Shown: piece after piece, positions 6,949-19,069 of the stretch
Layout of the letters: each line of letters starts with the position of its first letter
How positions within the stretch are numbered: position 1 is the first letter of the stretch
Assembly (NCBI RefSeq): GCF_020525925.1
Contig: NZ_CP084876.1
Coordinates: 3,224,001 to 3,288,000 of the forward strand
Source of the DNA: Klebsiella quasipneumoniae subsp. quasipneumoniae
Lineage (GTDB): Bacteria > Pseudomonadota > Gammaproteobacteria > Enterobacterales > Enterobacteriaceae
DNA length: 64,000 nucleotides
Reading direction: 5' to 3'
Made by a program: the position numbers and the translations under genes
Notes under the pieces: generated by a model
Told to the model about the DNA's origin: nothing
What the model saw: the letters and a program-made list of their open reading frames with translations, nothing else
Databases searched by the model: none

Positions 6949-7569
6949 ATGCAGAAAACTTCATTTAGAAAACATCGCGTTGAGCGATTCAGCACACAAC
7001 AAGTCACCAGACAACGTAAAGAACGCCAGCCAAAAACTGTGATCTTGTTCAATAAACCCTATGATGTGTTGCCGCAATTTACCGACGAGGCCGGGCGCAG
7101 CACGCTGAAAGATTTTATTCCCGTAGCGGGCGTCTACGCCGCAGGTCGACTCGATCGCGACAGCGAAGGGCTGCTGGTGCTGACCAACGATGGCGCGCTG
7201 CAGGCGAAGCTGACCCAGCCGGGTAAACGCACCGGCAAGATCTACTACGTCCAGGTGGAAGGCGAACCCACGCCCGAGGCGCTGGCCGCTTTGCGCGACG
7301 GCGTCACCCTCAACGATGGCCCCACCCTGCCTGCCGGCGTAGAACTTGTGGAGGAGCCCGCCTGGCTGTGGCCGCGCAACCCGCCGATTCGTGAGCGCAA
7401 ATCGATCCCCACCCGCTGGCTGAAGATCACGCTCTACGAGGGACGCAACCGTCAGGTGCGCCGGATGACCGCCCACGTCGGCTTCCCCACCCTGCGGCTG
7501 ATCCGCTACGCTATGGGCGGCTACACCCTCGACGGGCTGGCCAACGGCGACTGGCGCAAAGCCGAATAA
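6949..7569 (+). CDS. rluE: 23S rRNA pseudouridine(2457) synthase
   Basis: 206 residues from ATG 6949; the alternative ATG at 6919 adds ten residues but overlaps the -10 hexamer. RluE isomerises U2457 of 23S rRNA near the peptidyl-transferase centre. It belongs to the RsuA/RluE branch: a basic N-terminus, then the core [20 protein letters not shown], the catalytic loop [13 protein letters not shown] with D69 as the nucleophilic aspartate, and the late motif [22 protein letters not shown]. No S4 domain is present, as expected for RluE. It is followed by nudJ after 16 bases, as in E. coli. Confidence 0.93.
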   Translation: MQKTSFRKHRVERFSTQQVTRQRKERQPKTVILFNKPYDVLPQFTDEAGRSTLKDFIPVAGVYAAGRLDRDSEGLLVLTNDGALQAKLTQPGKRTGKIYYVQVEGEPTPEALAALRDGVTLNDGPTLPAGVELVEEPAWLWPRNPPIRERKSIPTRWLKITLYEGRNRQVRRMTAHVGFPTLRLIRYAMGGYTLDGLANGDWRKAE

Positions 7570-7585
7570 CCGAAAAGGAAAAGCG

Positions 7586-9207
<1,622 letters not shown>

Positions 9208-9220
9208 ACGCGCGTTATTT

Positions 9221-9245
9221 CCGCCGGGACGAACCGCCCCGGCGG
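9221..9245 (+). promoter_or_regulatory. GC hairpin between mnmA and hflD
   Basis: CCGCCGGG (9221-9228) pairs with CCCGGCGG (9238-9245). No T run follows; it sits just ahead of the hflD ribosome site and may shape the relative yield of the two genes. Confidence 0.35.
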
Positions 9246-9261
9246 CTGACAAGGAGTATGT

Positions 9262-9903
9262 GTGGCGAAGAATTACTATGACATCACCCTGGCGCTGGCT
9301 GGCGTTTGCCAGGCGGCGCGACTGGTTCAGCAACTGGCGCATCAGGGACATTGCGACAGCGATGCCCTGCATGTGTCGCTGAACAGCATCATCGACCTCG
9401 ATCCCGAGTCGACGCTGGCGGTGTTCGGTGGCAGTGAAGCCAATCTTCGCCTCGGCCTTGAAACGCTGCTCGGGGTGCTCAATACCAGCAGCCGTCAGGG
9501 CCTCAATGCGGAACTCACTCGCTATACCCTGAGCCTGATGGTGCTGGAGCGCAAGCTCGCCGCCAGTAAAGGGGCGATGGACACGCTCGGCAACCGCATC
9601 GCCGGCCTGCACCGTCAGCTGGAGCACTTTGACCTGCAGTCCGAAACGCTGCTCAGCGCCATGGCGGGCATCTATGTCGATGTGATAAGCCCGCTGGGCC
9701 CGCGTATTCAGGTGACCGGCTCCCCTGCCGTGCTGCAAAGCCCGCAGGTGCAGGCGAAAGTTCGCTCAGCGCTGCTGGCGGGGATTCGCGCCGCGGTGCT
9801 CTGGCATCAGGTGGGCGGCGGACGTCTGCAGCTTATGTTTTCCCGTAATCGTCTGGTTAACCAGGCAAAGCAAATTCTTGCTCATTTAACCCCGGAGTTG
9901 TGA
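9262..9903 (+). CDS. hflD: Lysogenization regulator HflD
   Basis: 213 residues from GTG 9262, with AAGGAG seven bases upstream; no nearby ATG fits. The protein ([22 protein letters not shown]...) is all-helical and peripheral to the inner membrane in E. coli, where it binds phage lambda CII, keeps it off DNA and exposes it to FtsH, lowering lysogenisation. Its host function is less clear. The gene sits between mnmA and purB as in other enterobacteria, only three bases before purB, so it is co-transcribed. Its presence a few kilobases from a lambdoid prophage is coincidence of the conserved order. Confidence 0.95.
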   Translation: MAKNYYDITLALAGVCQAARLVQQLAHQGHCDSDALHVSLNSIIDLDPESTLAVFGGSEANLRLGLETLLGVLNTSSRQGLNAELTRYTLSLMVLERKLAASKGAMDTLGNRIAGLHRQLEHFDLQSETLLSAMAGIYVDVISPLGPRIQVTGSPAVLQSPQVQAKVRSALLAGIRAAVLWHQVGGGRLQLMFSRNRLVNQAKQILAHLTPEL

Positions 9904-11277
<1,374 letters not shown>

Positions 11278-11284
11278 TCGCCCT

Positions 11285-11317
11285 GCCCCTCTTTCCGCCG
11301 GAAAGAGGGGCGTTTTA
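11285..11317 (+). terminator. Rho-independent terminator of purB
   Basis: A 12-bp stem (GCCCCTCTTTCC with GGAAAGAGGGGC) over a 3-base loop, followed by GTTTTAT. It lies eight bases after the purB stop. Confidence 0.85.
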
Positions 11318-11331
11318 TCGCCGGAAGGCGA

Positions 11332-11694
11332 TCAGATCCAGACGTCGTTCACCGCCGTCCGCTCGCCGCCCTCGTGGCCGGTATTCAGCACCCCGCGCGG
11401 TTCAATCAGCAGCAGCTTCGCTTCCATCTCCGCCGAGGTCTTATGTTCCACCCCGCGCGGCACGACGATCATCTCCCCGGCCTTCACCAGCACATGTCCG
11501 TCGTGGAAGTCCACGCGCAATACCCCCTCCACCACCATCAGCGTCTCATCGGTTTCCGGATGGCTGTGCCAGATAAAGTCGCCGGCGATGCGCACGATCT
11601 TGAACTGATAGTCGTTCATTTCGGCCACCACTTTGGGCTGCCATTGTTCGCTGAACAGGGAAAATTTATGAGCAAGATTAACGAGTTGATACAT
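11332..11694 (-). CDS. Small single-domain cupin protein
   Basis: 120 residues from the ATG at 11694, which has AAGGAG eight bases upstream; the frame continues far upstream but without a ribosome site. It is a one-domain cupin: motif 1 HSHPETDETLMVVEGVLRVDF carries the metal-binding H-x-H and E, motif 2 is VPRGVEHKTSAEM with the last histidine. Such proteins bind a metal and act as isomerases, dioxygenases or sensors; the substrate here is unknown. It lies 83 bases downstream of an AraC-type regulator on the same strand. E. coli has no gene between purB and phoP, so the pair is an accessory insertion. Confidence 0.8.
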   Translation of the reverse strand: MYQLVNLAHKFSLFSEQWQPKVVAEMNDYQFKIVRIAGDFIWHSHPETDETLMVVEGVLRVDFHDGHVLVKAGEMIVVPRGVEHKTSAEMEAKLLLIEPRGVLNTGHEGGERTAVNDVWI

Positions 11695-11777
11695 AGGCTG
11701 TCTCCTTGTGATAAAGGCAGTCAGCATAGTTCGCCGCGCCGCGGTTACGCTTGAACGATTGTGCAACCTGCGCCGCC

Positions 11778-12584
11778 TTAGCCGCGGATCGCCCGCAGCC
11801 AGCGCCCCGGAGAGAGGCCAAAGCGGCTGATAAACTGGCGCGTCATGTGGCTCTGGTCGGCAAAGCCCGCCTCGGCGGCAATATCCACCAGACGCTCCCC
11901 GGCGCGCATCCGCTGGCGACAAAAATCAAGCCGGCGCATCATGACGTAACGCCACGGACTGGTGCCATACAGCGTTCTGAAATCGCGGCTCAGGCTCCAG
12001 CGGTCCCGGCCGCTGACCTGCGACAGGATGTCGAGGGTCATATCCTGCATAAAACAGGCATGGATATACTCCCGGGCCCTCTCCGCCGCCTGATAATCAA
12101 ACGCCTGGCGACGGGAACGCTGCCCGCCGACCACGGCCAGGGTCTGCGCCAGGTCGTACAGGGCGTCCTCTTCCTCCAGCGGCTCGAAGGTAGCCGTGAC
12201 CGCTTTCAACAGCGGTTGCGCGGCGCGACGTAGCCGTGGATCCGCCGACAGGCCGCCGGGGATAAACGGCAATGGCCTGCCGCCGAGTATCTTCTGGATC
12301 AGAGCGGGTTCGATATAGGCCATGCGGTAGTGAAACCCCGCCTCAGTGCCCGCCTCGCCATCGTGTATTTCGTCCGGGTGAAGGACCATCGTCCCGCCGG
12401 GCAGACTGTGCTGTAGCCCGCCGCGATAGTGAAAGCTCTGCACGCCGGCGATCGTCTGGCCGATGGCGTAGGTGTCATGCCGGTGCGGCTCATAGCCGTG
12501 GCCGCCGAAGAAGGCTTCGATGCGCTCCGTCCGACTGGGCGACTGCGCCAGCCTGACCCAGTCCGCGCTCTGCTGCTGAGACAT
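11778..12584 (-). CDS. AraC-family transcriptional regulator
   Basis: 268 residues. The N-terminal half (GYEPHRHDTYAIGQTIAGVQSFHYRGG, LHPDEIHDG) is an AraC-type cupin effector domain. The C-terminal hundred residues hold two helix-turn-helix motifs: LDILSQVSGRDRWSLSRDFRTLYGTSPWRYVMMRRL and VDIAAEAGFADQSHMTRQFISRFGLSPGRW, the latter matching the family signature. It probably senses a small molecule and controls the adjacent cupin gene downstream or its own promoter. The ligand cannot be told from the sequence. It is not in the E. coli K-12 order at this site. Confidence 0.88.
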   Translation of the reverse strand: MSQQQSADWVRLAQSPSRTERIEAFFGGHGYEPHRHDTYAIGQTIAGVQSFHYRGGLQHSLPGGTMVLHPDEIHDGEAGTEAGFHYRMAYIEPALIQKILGGRPLPFIPGGLSADPRLRRAAQPLLKAVTATFEPLEEEDALYDLAQTLAVVGGQRSRRQAFDYQAAERAREYIHACFMQDMTLDILSQVSGRDRWSLSRDFRTLYGTSPWRYVMMRRLDFCRQRMRAGERLVDIAAEAGFADQSHMTRQFISRFGLSPGRWLRAIRG

Positions 12585-12791
12585 AATGGATAACCTGCGG
12601 CGTCATTGAGGGATAATTCCAGCACTATTACACAAAAAATTAACATCACCAACCCGCCGCTGCCCGCGCCCTGCCGCTGGGCGTTTGCTGAAATTACGCA
12701 TAGAATGAAGGAGTTCCATGCCCGTGCGCAAAAGGCGCCGCCCAACGCCGACCTGCCCGGCGATGCTGCACGCCGTTTGTATAAAAAGCTT

Positions 12792-12825
12792 TATTTAACA
12801 GCTGTTTATATTTTGCGTATATAAT
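12792..12825 (+). promoter_or_regulatory. PhoP box and -10 of the phoPQ autoregulated promoter
   Basis: TATTTA (12792-12797), five bases, TGTTTA (12803-12808) match the direct-repeat PhoP box (T/G)GTTTA-N5-(T/G)GTTTA with one mismatch. A perfect TATAAT (12820-12825) follows 11 bases later, the spacing of PhoP-activated promoters that lack a good -35. This predicts autoregulation of phoPQ. The rest of 12585-12865 shows no gene. Confidence 0.7.
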
Positions 12826-12865
12826 AAGCGTCAGACTACTTTCGAAATTGCAAGGGAGAACAGCC

Positions 12866-13537
12866 ATGCGCGTACTCGTGGTTGAGGATAATGCCCTGCT
12901 GCGTCACCACCTCAAAGTTCAGCTACAGGAGCTGGGCCATCAGGTCGATGCCGCAGAGGATGCCAAGGAAGCGGATTACTATCTGGGCGAACATCTCCCG
13001 GATATCGCCATCGTCGATCTCGGTCTGCCGGATGAAGATGGATTATCGTTGATCCGCCGCTGGCGCAGCCACGACGTGTCACTGCCGGTGCTGGTGCTTA
13101 CCGCCCGCGAAGGTTGGCAGGATAAAGTCGAAGTGCTGAGCGCCGGGGCGGATGATTACGTCACCAAGCCTTTCCATATTGAAGAGGTTGCCGCCCGCAT
13201 GCAGGCGCTGCTGCGCCGCAATAGCGGCCTGGCCTCGCAGGTGATCTCTCTGCCGCCGTTCCAGGTCGACCTCTCCCGGCGCGAGCTGTCGGTGAACGAC
13301 CAGCCGATCAAGCTGACGGCTTTTGAGTACACCATTATGGAAACCCTGATCCGCAATCGCGGCAAAGTGGTCAGTAAGGATTCGCTGATGCTCCAGCTTT
13401 ACCCGGATGCCGAACTGCGTGAAAGCCATACCATCGACGTGCTGATGGGCCGGCTGCGTAAGAAAATTCAGGCTGAATACCCGCAGGACGTCATCACTAC
13501 GGTGCGCGGCCAGGGCTATCTGTTCGAACTGCGCTGA
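12866..13537 (+). CDS. phoP: Response regulator PhoP
   Basis: 223 residues from ATG 12866 (MRVLVVEDN), with GGGAG upstream; the in-frame ATG six codons earlier is not the family start. An OmpR-type regulator: receiver domain 1-120 with the acidic pocket ED (7-8), the phospho-acceptor D51 (IVDLGLP), T79 (VLTARE) and K101 (VTKPF); then a winged helix (about 125-220) ending [13 protein letters not shown]. Phosphorylated by PhoQ it activates Mg-transport and lipid A modification genes. phoQ begins on the last base of the stop codon. Confidence 0.98.
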   Translation: MRVLVVEDNALLRHHLKVQLQELGHQVDAAEDAKEADYYLGEHLPDIAIVDLGLPDEDGLSLIRRWRSHDVSLPVLVLTAREGWQDKVEVLSAGADDYVTKPFHIEEVAARMQALLRRNSGLASQVISLPPFQVDLSRRELSVNDQPIKLTAFEYTIMETLIRNRGKVVSKDSLMLQLYPDAELRESHTIDVLMGRLRKKIQAEYPQDVITTVRGQGYLFELR

Positions 13538-15003
13538 TGAAGGGACTGTTACGGCATATTTTCCCGCTGTCTTTACGGGTTCGCTTCCTGCTGGCGACCG
13601 CCGGGGTGGTGCTGGTGCTCTCCCTGGCTTATGGCATGGTGGCGCTGGTGGGCTACAGCGTCAGCTTCGATAAAACCACCTTCCGTCTGCTGCGCGGCGA
13701 GAGCAATCTCTTTTATATGCTGGCCAAATGGGAGAACGGCGCCATTGACGTCGATATCCCGGAAAATCTGAATATGGAAAGCCCGACGGTGACCCTTATT
13801 TACGATGAGAAGGGCAAACTGCTGTGGGCGCAGCGCGATGTTCCCTGGCTGACAAAACGCATTCAACCGGATTGGCTGAAACGCAATGGCTTCCATGAAA
13901 TTGAAGCCGATGTCGACAGCAGCAGTATGCTGTTGCGCAATAACCATGAGGTTCAGGAACAGCTGGACGCCATCCGCGAACAGGGCGACGATTCGGAGAT
14001 GACCCACTCGGTGGCGATCAACTTCTACCCGGCCACCAGCAAAATGCCCCAGCTCAGTATCGTGGTGGTCGACACCATCCCGGTGGAGCTCAAGCGCAGC
14101 TATATGGTGTGGAGCTGGTTTATCTACGTGCTGGCCGCCAACCTGTTGCTGGTGATCCCCCTCCTGTGGGTCGCCGCCTGGTGGAGCCTGCGCCCCATCG
14201 AGTCGCTGGCCAAAGAGGTGCGCGAGCTGGAGGAACATCACCGCGAGAAGCTCAATCCCAACACCACCCGCGAGCTGACCCGGCTGGTCAGCAACCTTAA
14301 CCGGCTGGTTCGCAGTGAGCGTGAACGCTATGACAAATACCGTACCACCCTCACCGATCTCACCCACAGCCTGAAAACGCCGCTGGCGGTGATGCAGAGC
14401 ACGTTGCGCTCGCTGCGCGGCGAGAAGATCAGCGTCGACGAGGCGGAGCCGGTGATGCTGGAGCAGATCAGCCGTATTTCGCAGCAGATTGGTTACTATC
14501 TGCATCGCGCCAGCATGCGCAGCGGCGGCACCTTGCTGAGCCGGGAGCTGCACCCGATCGCCCCCCTGCTCGACAGCCTGACCTCCGCCCTCAATAAGGT
14601 TTATCAGCGCAAGGGGGTCAATATCTCGCTCGACATCTCGCCGGAGATCAGTTTTGTCGGCGAGCAGAACGATTTTATGGAAGTGATGGGTAACGTTCTC
14701 GATAACGCCTGTAAGTACTGTCTGGAGTTCGTGGAGGTTTCCGTGCGCCAGACCACCGACAGCCATCTGCACATTCTGGTGGAAGACGATGGGCCGGGGA
14801 TCCCGCCGAGCCAGCGCCGCGCGGTCTTCGACCGCGGTCAGCGGGCGGATACTCTGCGTCCCGGCCAGGGGGTGGGGCTCTCCGTCGCCCGGGAAATCGT
14901 CGAACAATATGACGGGGAGATCATCGCCGGCGAGAGCCTGCTCGGCGGCGCCTGCATGGAGGTGGTGTTTGGCCGCCAGCTGATGGAAGATAAAGAGAGT
15001 TAA
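13537..15003 (+). CDS. phoQ: Sensor histidine kinase PhoQ
   Basis: 488 residues; the ATG shares one base with the phoP stop (TGATG). An N-terminal membrane helix (about 17-38), a periplasmic PAS-like sensor, a second membrane helix (about 193-215), a HAMP linker, the DHp helix with the phospho-acceptor H277 (LTHSLKTPL) and the ATPase domain (N box [10 protein letters not shown]1 DDGPGIP, G2 GQGVGLSV). The sensor acidic patch reads [10 protein letters not shown], less acidic than the E. coli run of aspartates I recall. PhoQ responds to low Mg, acid pH and cationic peptides, and loss of its control leads to polymyxin resistance in Klebsiella. Confidence 0.97.
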   Translation: MKGLLRHIFPLSLRVRFLLATAGVVLVLSLAYGMVALVGYSVSFDKTTFRLLRGESNLFYMLAKWENGAIDVDIPENLNMESPTVTLIYDEKGKLLWAQRDVPWLTKRIQPDWLKRNGFHEIEADVDSSSMLLRNNHEVQEQLDAIREQGDDSEMTHSVAINFYPATSKMPQLSIVVVDTIPVELKRSYMVWSWFIYVLAANLLLVIPLLWVAAWWSLRPIESLAKEVRELEEHHREKLNPNTTRELTRLVSNLNRLVRSERERYDKYRTTLTDLTHSLKTPLAVMQSTLRSLRGEKISVDEAEPVMLEQISRISQQIGYYLHRASMRSGGTLLSRELHPIAPLLDSLTSALNKVYQRKGVNISLDISPEISFVGEQNDFMEVMGNVLDNACKYCLEFVEVSVRQTTDSHLHILVEDDGPGIPPSQRRAVFDRGQRADTLRPGQGVGLSVAREIVEQYDGEIIAGESLLGGACMEVVFGRQLMEDKES

Positions 15004-15088
15004 TCGTTGAGTTTTTTCACGGCGCCTGCATCGCCGGGGCGCCGCATCCGTTATAATCCCTGTCAGACACCTGCAGTGGAATATCAAT

Positions 15089-16210
15089 ATGGATTATCAA
15101 TTAACGCTTAACTGGCCCGACTTTATCGAACGCTACTGGCAAAAACGGCCGGTGGTATTGAAGCGCGGCTTCGCCAATTTTATCGACCCGCTGAGCCCGG
15201 ACGAACTGGCTGGACTGGCCATGGAGAGCGAGGTCGATAGCCGCCTTGTCAGCCATCAGGATGGAAAATGGCAGGTCAGTCACGGTCCCTTCGAAAGCTA
15301 CGATCACCTGAGCGAAAACAACTGGTCCCTGCTGGTACAGGCGGTTAACCACTGGCATGAGCCGTCGGCGGCGCTGATGCACCCGTTCCGCGCCCTGCCG
15401 GACTGGCGTATCGACGACCTGATGATCTCCTTCTCCGTACCGGGCGGCGGCGTCGGCCCGCATCTGGATCAGTATGATGTGTTTATCATCCAGGGCACTG
15501 GCCGTCGGCGCTGGCGCGTCGGGGAAAAAGTGCCGATGAAACAGCACTGCCCGCATCCGGACCTGCTGCAGGTTGACCCCTTCGAGGCGATCATCGATGA
15601 AGAGATGGAGCCGGGCGATATTCTCTATATTCCGCCAGGATTCCCGCATGAGGGATATTCGCTGGAAAATTCGCTGAACTATTCGGTCGGCTATCGCGCA
15701 CCGAATGCCCGCGAGCTGTTCAGCGGCTTTGCCGACTACGTTCTCCAGCGCGAACTGGGCAGCCAGCGCTACGCCGATCCGGACGTGCCCTCCCGCGACC
15801 ATCCGGCGGATATTTTACCGGCCGAACTCGACCGCCTGCGCGAGATGATGCTGGGGCTGATTAACCAACCAGAGCACTTTAAGCAGTGGTTCGGCGAGTT
15901 TATCACTCAGTCGCGTCATGAGCTCGACGTCGCGCCGCCGGAGCCGCCGTATCAGCCCGATGAAATTTACGATGCCCTGCAGCAGGGCGATACCCTGGAA
16001 CGCTTGGGCGGCCTGCGGGTGCTGCGCATTGACGGCGAGGTGTTCGTCAATGGCGAGAAGATCAACTCTCCGCACCGCCCGGCGCTGGACGCCTTAGCCA
16101 CCCACCTGACGCTGCGCGCCGACCATTTTGGCGATGCGCTGGAAGATCCCTCTTTCCTCGCCATGCTGGCGGCGCTGGTCAACAGCGGCTACTGGTTCTT
16201 TGGCGACTGA
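15089..16210 (+). CDS. roxA: 50S ribosomal protein L16 arginine hydroxylase
   Basis: 373 residues. RoxA (YcfD) is a JmjC-type 2-oxoglutarate/Fe(II) oxygenase that hydroxylates an arginine of ribosomal protein L16. The iron triad is H125 and D127 (GPHLDQYDVF) and H187 (GFPHEGYS). The JmjC core covers about 90-215, followed by a helical dimerisation segment and a C-terminal winged-helix-like domain. A TATAAT at 15052-15057 may be its -10, since it is 85 bases from phoQ. Its 3' end faces pepT across the REP array. Confidence 0.95.
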   Translation: MDYQLTLNWPDFIERYWQKRPVVLKRGFANFIDPLSPDELAGLAMESEVDSRLVSHQDGKWQVSHGPFESYDHLSENNWSLLVQAVNHWHEPSAALMHPFRALPDWRIDDLMISFSVPGGGVGPHLDQYDVFIIQGTGRRRWRVGEKVPMKQHCPHPDLLQVDPFEAIIDEEMEPGDILYIPPGFPHEGYSLENSLNYSVGYRAPNARELFSGFADYVLQRELGSQRYADPDVPSRDHPADILPAELDRLREMMLGLINQPEHFKQWFGEFITQSRHELDVAPPEPPYQPDEIYDALQQGDTLERLGGLRVLRIDGEVFVNGEKINSPHRPALDALATHLTLRADHFGDALEDPSFLAMLAALVNSGYWFFGD

Positions 16211-16220
16211 GTGCCATCCT

Positions 16221-16902
16221 GCCCGGCGGCGCTGCGCTTGCCGGGCCTACGGGTTCCGCAGTCACCGGTTGGGCCGTAGGCCGGATAAGGCGTTAGCCGC
16301 CATCCGGCATAAAGACAAGTACCCGCTCTGCTGTTGGCCGCCCGGCGGCGCTGCGCTTGCCGGGCCTACGGGTTCTGCGGCCACCGGTTGGACTGTAGGC
16401 CGGATAAGGCGTTAGCCGCCATCCGGCATAAAGACAAGTACCCGCTCTGCTGTTGGCCGCCCGGCGGCGCTGCGCTTGCCGGGCCTACGGGTTCTGCGGT
16501 CACCGGTTGGACTGTAGGCCGGATAAGGCGTTAGCCGCCATCCGGCACGAAGACAGGCACCCGCTCTGCTGTTGACCGCCCGGCGGCGCTGCGCTTGCCG
16601 GGCCTACGGGTTCCGCGGCCGCCGGTTGGACTGTAGGCCGGATAAGGCGTTAGCCGCCATCCGGCACGAAGACAGGCACCCGCTCTGCTGTTGACCGCCC
16701 GGCGGCGCTGCGCTTGCCGGGCCTACGGGTTCCGCGGCCACCGGTTGGACTGTAGGCCGGATAAGGCGCAGCCGCCATCCGGCATAAAGACGAGTACCCG
16801 CTCTGCTGTTGACTGCCCGGCGGCGCTGCGCTTGCCGGGCCTACGGGTTCTGCGGTCACCGGTTGGACCGTAGGCCGGATAAGGCGTTACTCGCCATCCG
16901 GC
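16221..16902. repeat. REP/BIME array, units 1-6 (~119 bp each)
   Basis: Six tandem units begin at 16221, 16340, 16459, 16578, 16697 and 16815. Each holds a REP palindrome ending CCTAC (GCCCGGC...GCCGGGC stem, about 30 bases), a 25-base linker (GGGTTCYGC...GGTTGGRCY), then a second REP in reverse orientation starting GTAGGCCGGATAAGGCG and ending CCATCCGGC, then a 31-base linker (AWRAAGAC... GTTGRCC). Read from either end every REP starts with GTAG. The second is the classic enterobacterial REP. The period is exactly 119 bases except 118 between units 5 and 6, where unit 5 has lost one base (GGCGCAG for GGCGTTAG). Confidence 0.95.
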
Positions 16903-16941
16903 ACTTTGTGGTTTCGATGGCGGCAATGTCTTACCCGAGCA

Positions 16942-17433
16942 TTATCGCCTCTCGCCTGCATCAAAGTCGCTTACCTCACCCGCCCACTCCGGGGGGTACC
17001 ATCCCCGGCGCACATCACGATGAAAGGTCGAATACGGCCAATTCTGCACCCGACGGACATAACCGTGCTTAACGGGATTGATATAAACGTAATCCATATG
17101 CCGCCGGTAATCTTCTTCATTACGGATGGCATGTTCCCAGAAGCGCGGTTGCCAGATGTGGCGCTGCGCCAGCGCCCGGGTAAACGTTTTTTTAATATCC
17201 CGCCAGCGACCGGAATAATCGGTATCCCCCTCAGGCAGGGTCCAGATGCAGTGCATATGCTCCGGTAAAACCACCCAGGCGTTAATCAGAAAAGGTTTTT
17301 TGCTTTTAACCAGCGCTGTAGCGGTACGCAGATGAGCAATATGCCGCGTCAGGAGATCGCTGTGGCGATTTTGCAGGTTAACGGTGAAGAACCAGCAGCC
17401 GCCGGGGATATAACTGCGACGATAATCAGACAT
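16942..17433 (-). CDS. REP-associated tyrosine transposase (RAYT)
   Basis: 163 residues from the ATG at 17433, with GGAGGG upstream. A single-domain Y1/HUH nuclease of the IS200-related RAYT family: the metal-binding HUH motif is H59-M-H61 in LPEHMHCIWTLP, and the catalytic tyrosine is probably Y115 in RRHMDYVYINPVKHGYV. WQPRFWEHAIRNEEDYRRH is the family hallmark. RAYTs nick single-stranded REP DNA next to GTAG and are thought to spread REPs while being kept as one chromosomal copy. It lies between units 6 and 7 of the REP array, which supports the assignment strongly. It has no inverted-repeat ends of its own other than the flanking REPs. Confidence 0.93.
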   Translation of the reverse strand: MSDYRRSYIPGGCWFFTVNLQNRHSDLLTRHIAHLRTATALVKSKKPFLINAWVVLPEHMHCIWTLPEGDTDYSGRWRDIKKTFTRALAQRHIWQPRFWEHAIRNEEDYRRHMDYVYINPVKHGYVRRVQNWPYSTFHRDVRRGWYPPEWAGEVSDFDAGERR

Positions 17434-17470
17434 GTGAGGTTCCCTCCTCAGTATTAGCCTTATCGCTTTT

Positions 17471-17795
17471 GCCCGGCGGCGCTGCGCTTGCCGGGCCTAC
17501 GGGTTCCGCGGTCACCGGTTGGACCGTAGGCCGGATAAGGCGTTAGCCGCCATCCGGCATAAAGACGAGTACCCGCTTTGCTGTTGACCGCCCGGCGACG
17601 CTGCGCTTGCCGGGCCTACGGGTTCCGCGGTCACCTGTTGGACCGTAGGCCGGATAAGGCGTTAGCCGCCATCCGGCATAAAAACGAGTATCCGCTCTGC
17701 TGTTGGCTGCCGGGCGGCGCTGCGCTTGCCGGGCCTACGGGGTCAGCAGTCACCGGTTGGACCGTAGGCCGGATAAGGCGCAGCCGCCATCCGGC
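17471..17795. repeat. REP/BIME array, units 7-9
   Basis: Three more units of the same design start at 17471, 17590 and 17709 (period 119), in the same orientation as units 1-6. Unit 9 differs most (GCCGGGCGG start, GGGGTCAGCAG linker) and ends with the GGCGCAG variant also found in unit 5. The array ends 41 bases before the pepT stop. Confidence 0.95.
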
Positions 17796-17836
17796 GTCTT
17801 GTCCGACTCGCGGCCCTACCGGGCTGCCTGAGAAGA

Positions 17837-19069
17837 TTAATGCCCTTTTCGTGCCGCCGTCAGCTCGGCGATACGCACGATCACCTGTACCGCTTTCTCC
17901 ATCCCTTCCAGGGTGACAAACTCATGTTTGCCGTGATAGTTGTAGCCGCCGGTAAACAGGTTCGGGCATGGCAGTCCCATAAACGAGAGCTGCGCGCCGT
18001 CGGTACCGCCGCGGATCGGCTTCATCTGCGGTTCGATATCGCAGTCCACCATGGCCTGGCGGGCAATATCGACAACGTGCGGATGGGCGATCACCTGCTC
18101 ATGCATGTTGTAATAACTGTCCTCGATCACCAGCTCGATATAGCAGTCCGGGTGCAGCCCCTTGCCCACCTTTTTGGCGATCTCCATCATCTTGCGCTTA
18201 CGCGCCTCGAAGTGCTTACGGTCAAAATCGCGGATGATGTAGTGCATCTCGGCCCGATCGACGCTGCCTTTGATGCTGGTGAGATGATAAAAGCCTTCAT
18301 AGCCTTCGGTAGTCTCCGGCGCCTCGTCGGCCGGCACTTCGGCATGAATCCGCGCGGCCAGCGACAGCGCGTTGACCATCACCCCTTTCGCGGTGCCGGG
18401 GTGCACGTTGTTGCCGACGATCTTAATAGTCACCGAGGCGGCATTGAAGTTTTCAAACTCAAGTTCGCCGACCCCGCCGCCGTCAACGGTATAGGCCCAG
18501 CGGGCGTCAAAGGCCTCGACGTCGAAATGTTTCGCCCCTTTTCCGACCTCTTCATCGGGGGTGAAGGCCACGCGGATATCGCCGTGGGGGATGTTTTTCG
18601 CCTGCAGGGTCGCCAGCGCGGTCATGATCTCGGCGATGCCGGCCTTGTCGTCCGCCCCCAGCAGCGTTTTCCCGTCGGTGGTGATCAGCGTCTGCCCCAA
18701 AAGCTGATGGAGAACCGGGAACATCACCGGGGAGAGCACCTCATCGCCGATACCCAGCGCAATATCGCCGCCGCGATAGTTTTCTACAATCTGCGGGTTA
18801 ACGTTTTTGCCGCTGAAATCCGGGGAGGTGTCGACGTGAGAGATAAAGCCGATGGCCGGGATATCGCCCTCGACGTTGGCGGGCAGGGTTCCCATTACCG
18901 TCCCTTTTTCACTCAGCGTTACCTTGACCAGTCCCATTTCTTCCAGCTGCGCCTGCAACAGGCGTAACAGCTTCCACTGCCCTTCCGTGCTGGGGACCTG
19001 ACGAACGCCAGGCTTCGACTGCGTGTCCAAAGAAACGTACTGCAAAAAACGCTCAAGCAATTTATCCAT
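17837..19069 (-). CDS. pepT: Peptidase T (tripeptidase)
   Basis: 410 residues. A cytosolic M20 family zinc aminotripeptidase that removes the N-terminal residue of tripeptides. The di-zinc site is complete: H78 ([10 protein letters not shown]), D140 (GADDKAG), E174 with the catalytic base E173 (TPDEEVG), D196 (TVDGGG) and H379 (YNYHGKHEF). A lid/dimerisation domain covers about 205-325. It is transcribed away from potA; the 257 bases between carry only a TTGAT half-site, not a full FNR palindrome that I can see, although FNR control is known in Salmonella. Confidence 0.97.
   Translation of the reverse strand: MDKLLERFLQYVSLDTQSKPGVRQVPSTEGQWKLLRLLQAQLEEMGLVKVTLSEKGTVMGTLPANVEGDIPAIGFISHVDTSPDFSGKNVNPQIVENYRGGDIALGIGDEVLSPVMFPVLHQLLGQTLITTDGKTLLGADDKAGIAEIMTALATLQAKNIPHGDIRVAFTPDEEVGKGAKHFDVEAFDARWAYTVDGGGVGELEFENFNAASVTIKIVGNNVHPGTAKGVMVNALSLAARIHAEVPADEAPETTEGYEGFYHLTSIKGSVDRAEMHYIIRDFDRKHFEARKRKMMEIAKKVGKGLHPDCYIELVIEDSYYNMHEQVIAHPHVVDIARQAMVDCDIEPQMKPIRGGTDGAQLSFMGLPCPNLFTGGYNYHGKHEFVTLEGMEKAVQVIVRIAELTAARKGH

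Noticed and set aside
11695..11922. N-terminal extension of the cupin gene by 76 codons
   Set aside because: It runs into the AraC gene in another frame and the ATG at 11694 has a strong ribosome site.
13573..15087. A 504-residue minus-strand frame opposite phoQ
   Set aside because: Antisense shadow; phoQ is unambiguous.
16128..17072. Several plus- and minus-strand frames of 60-95 residues within the REP units
   Set aside because: They repeat the same peptide (CACRAYGFRGHRL...) only because the DNA is repeated; no ribosome sites, and they are palindrome translations.
16221..17795. The repeat array as a CRISPR locus
   Set aside because: The units are ~119 bases with two inverted palindromes and no variable spacers; no cas genes are near. 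They are REP/BIME units.
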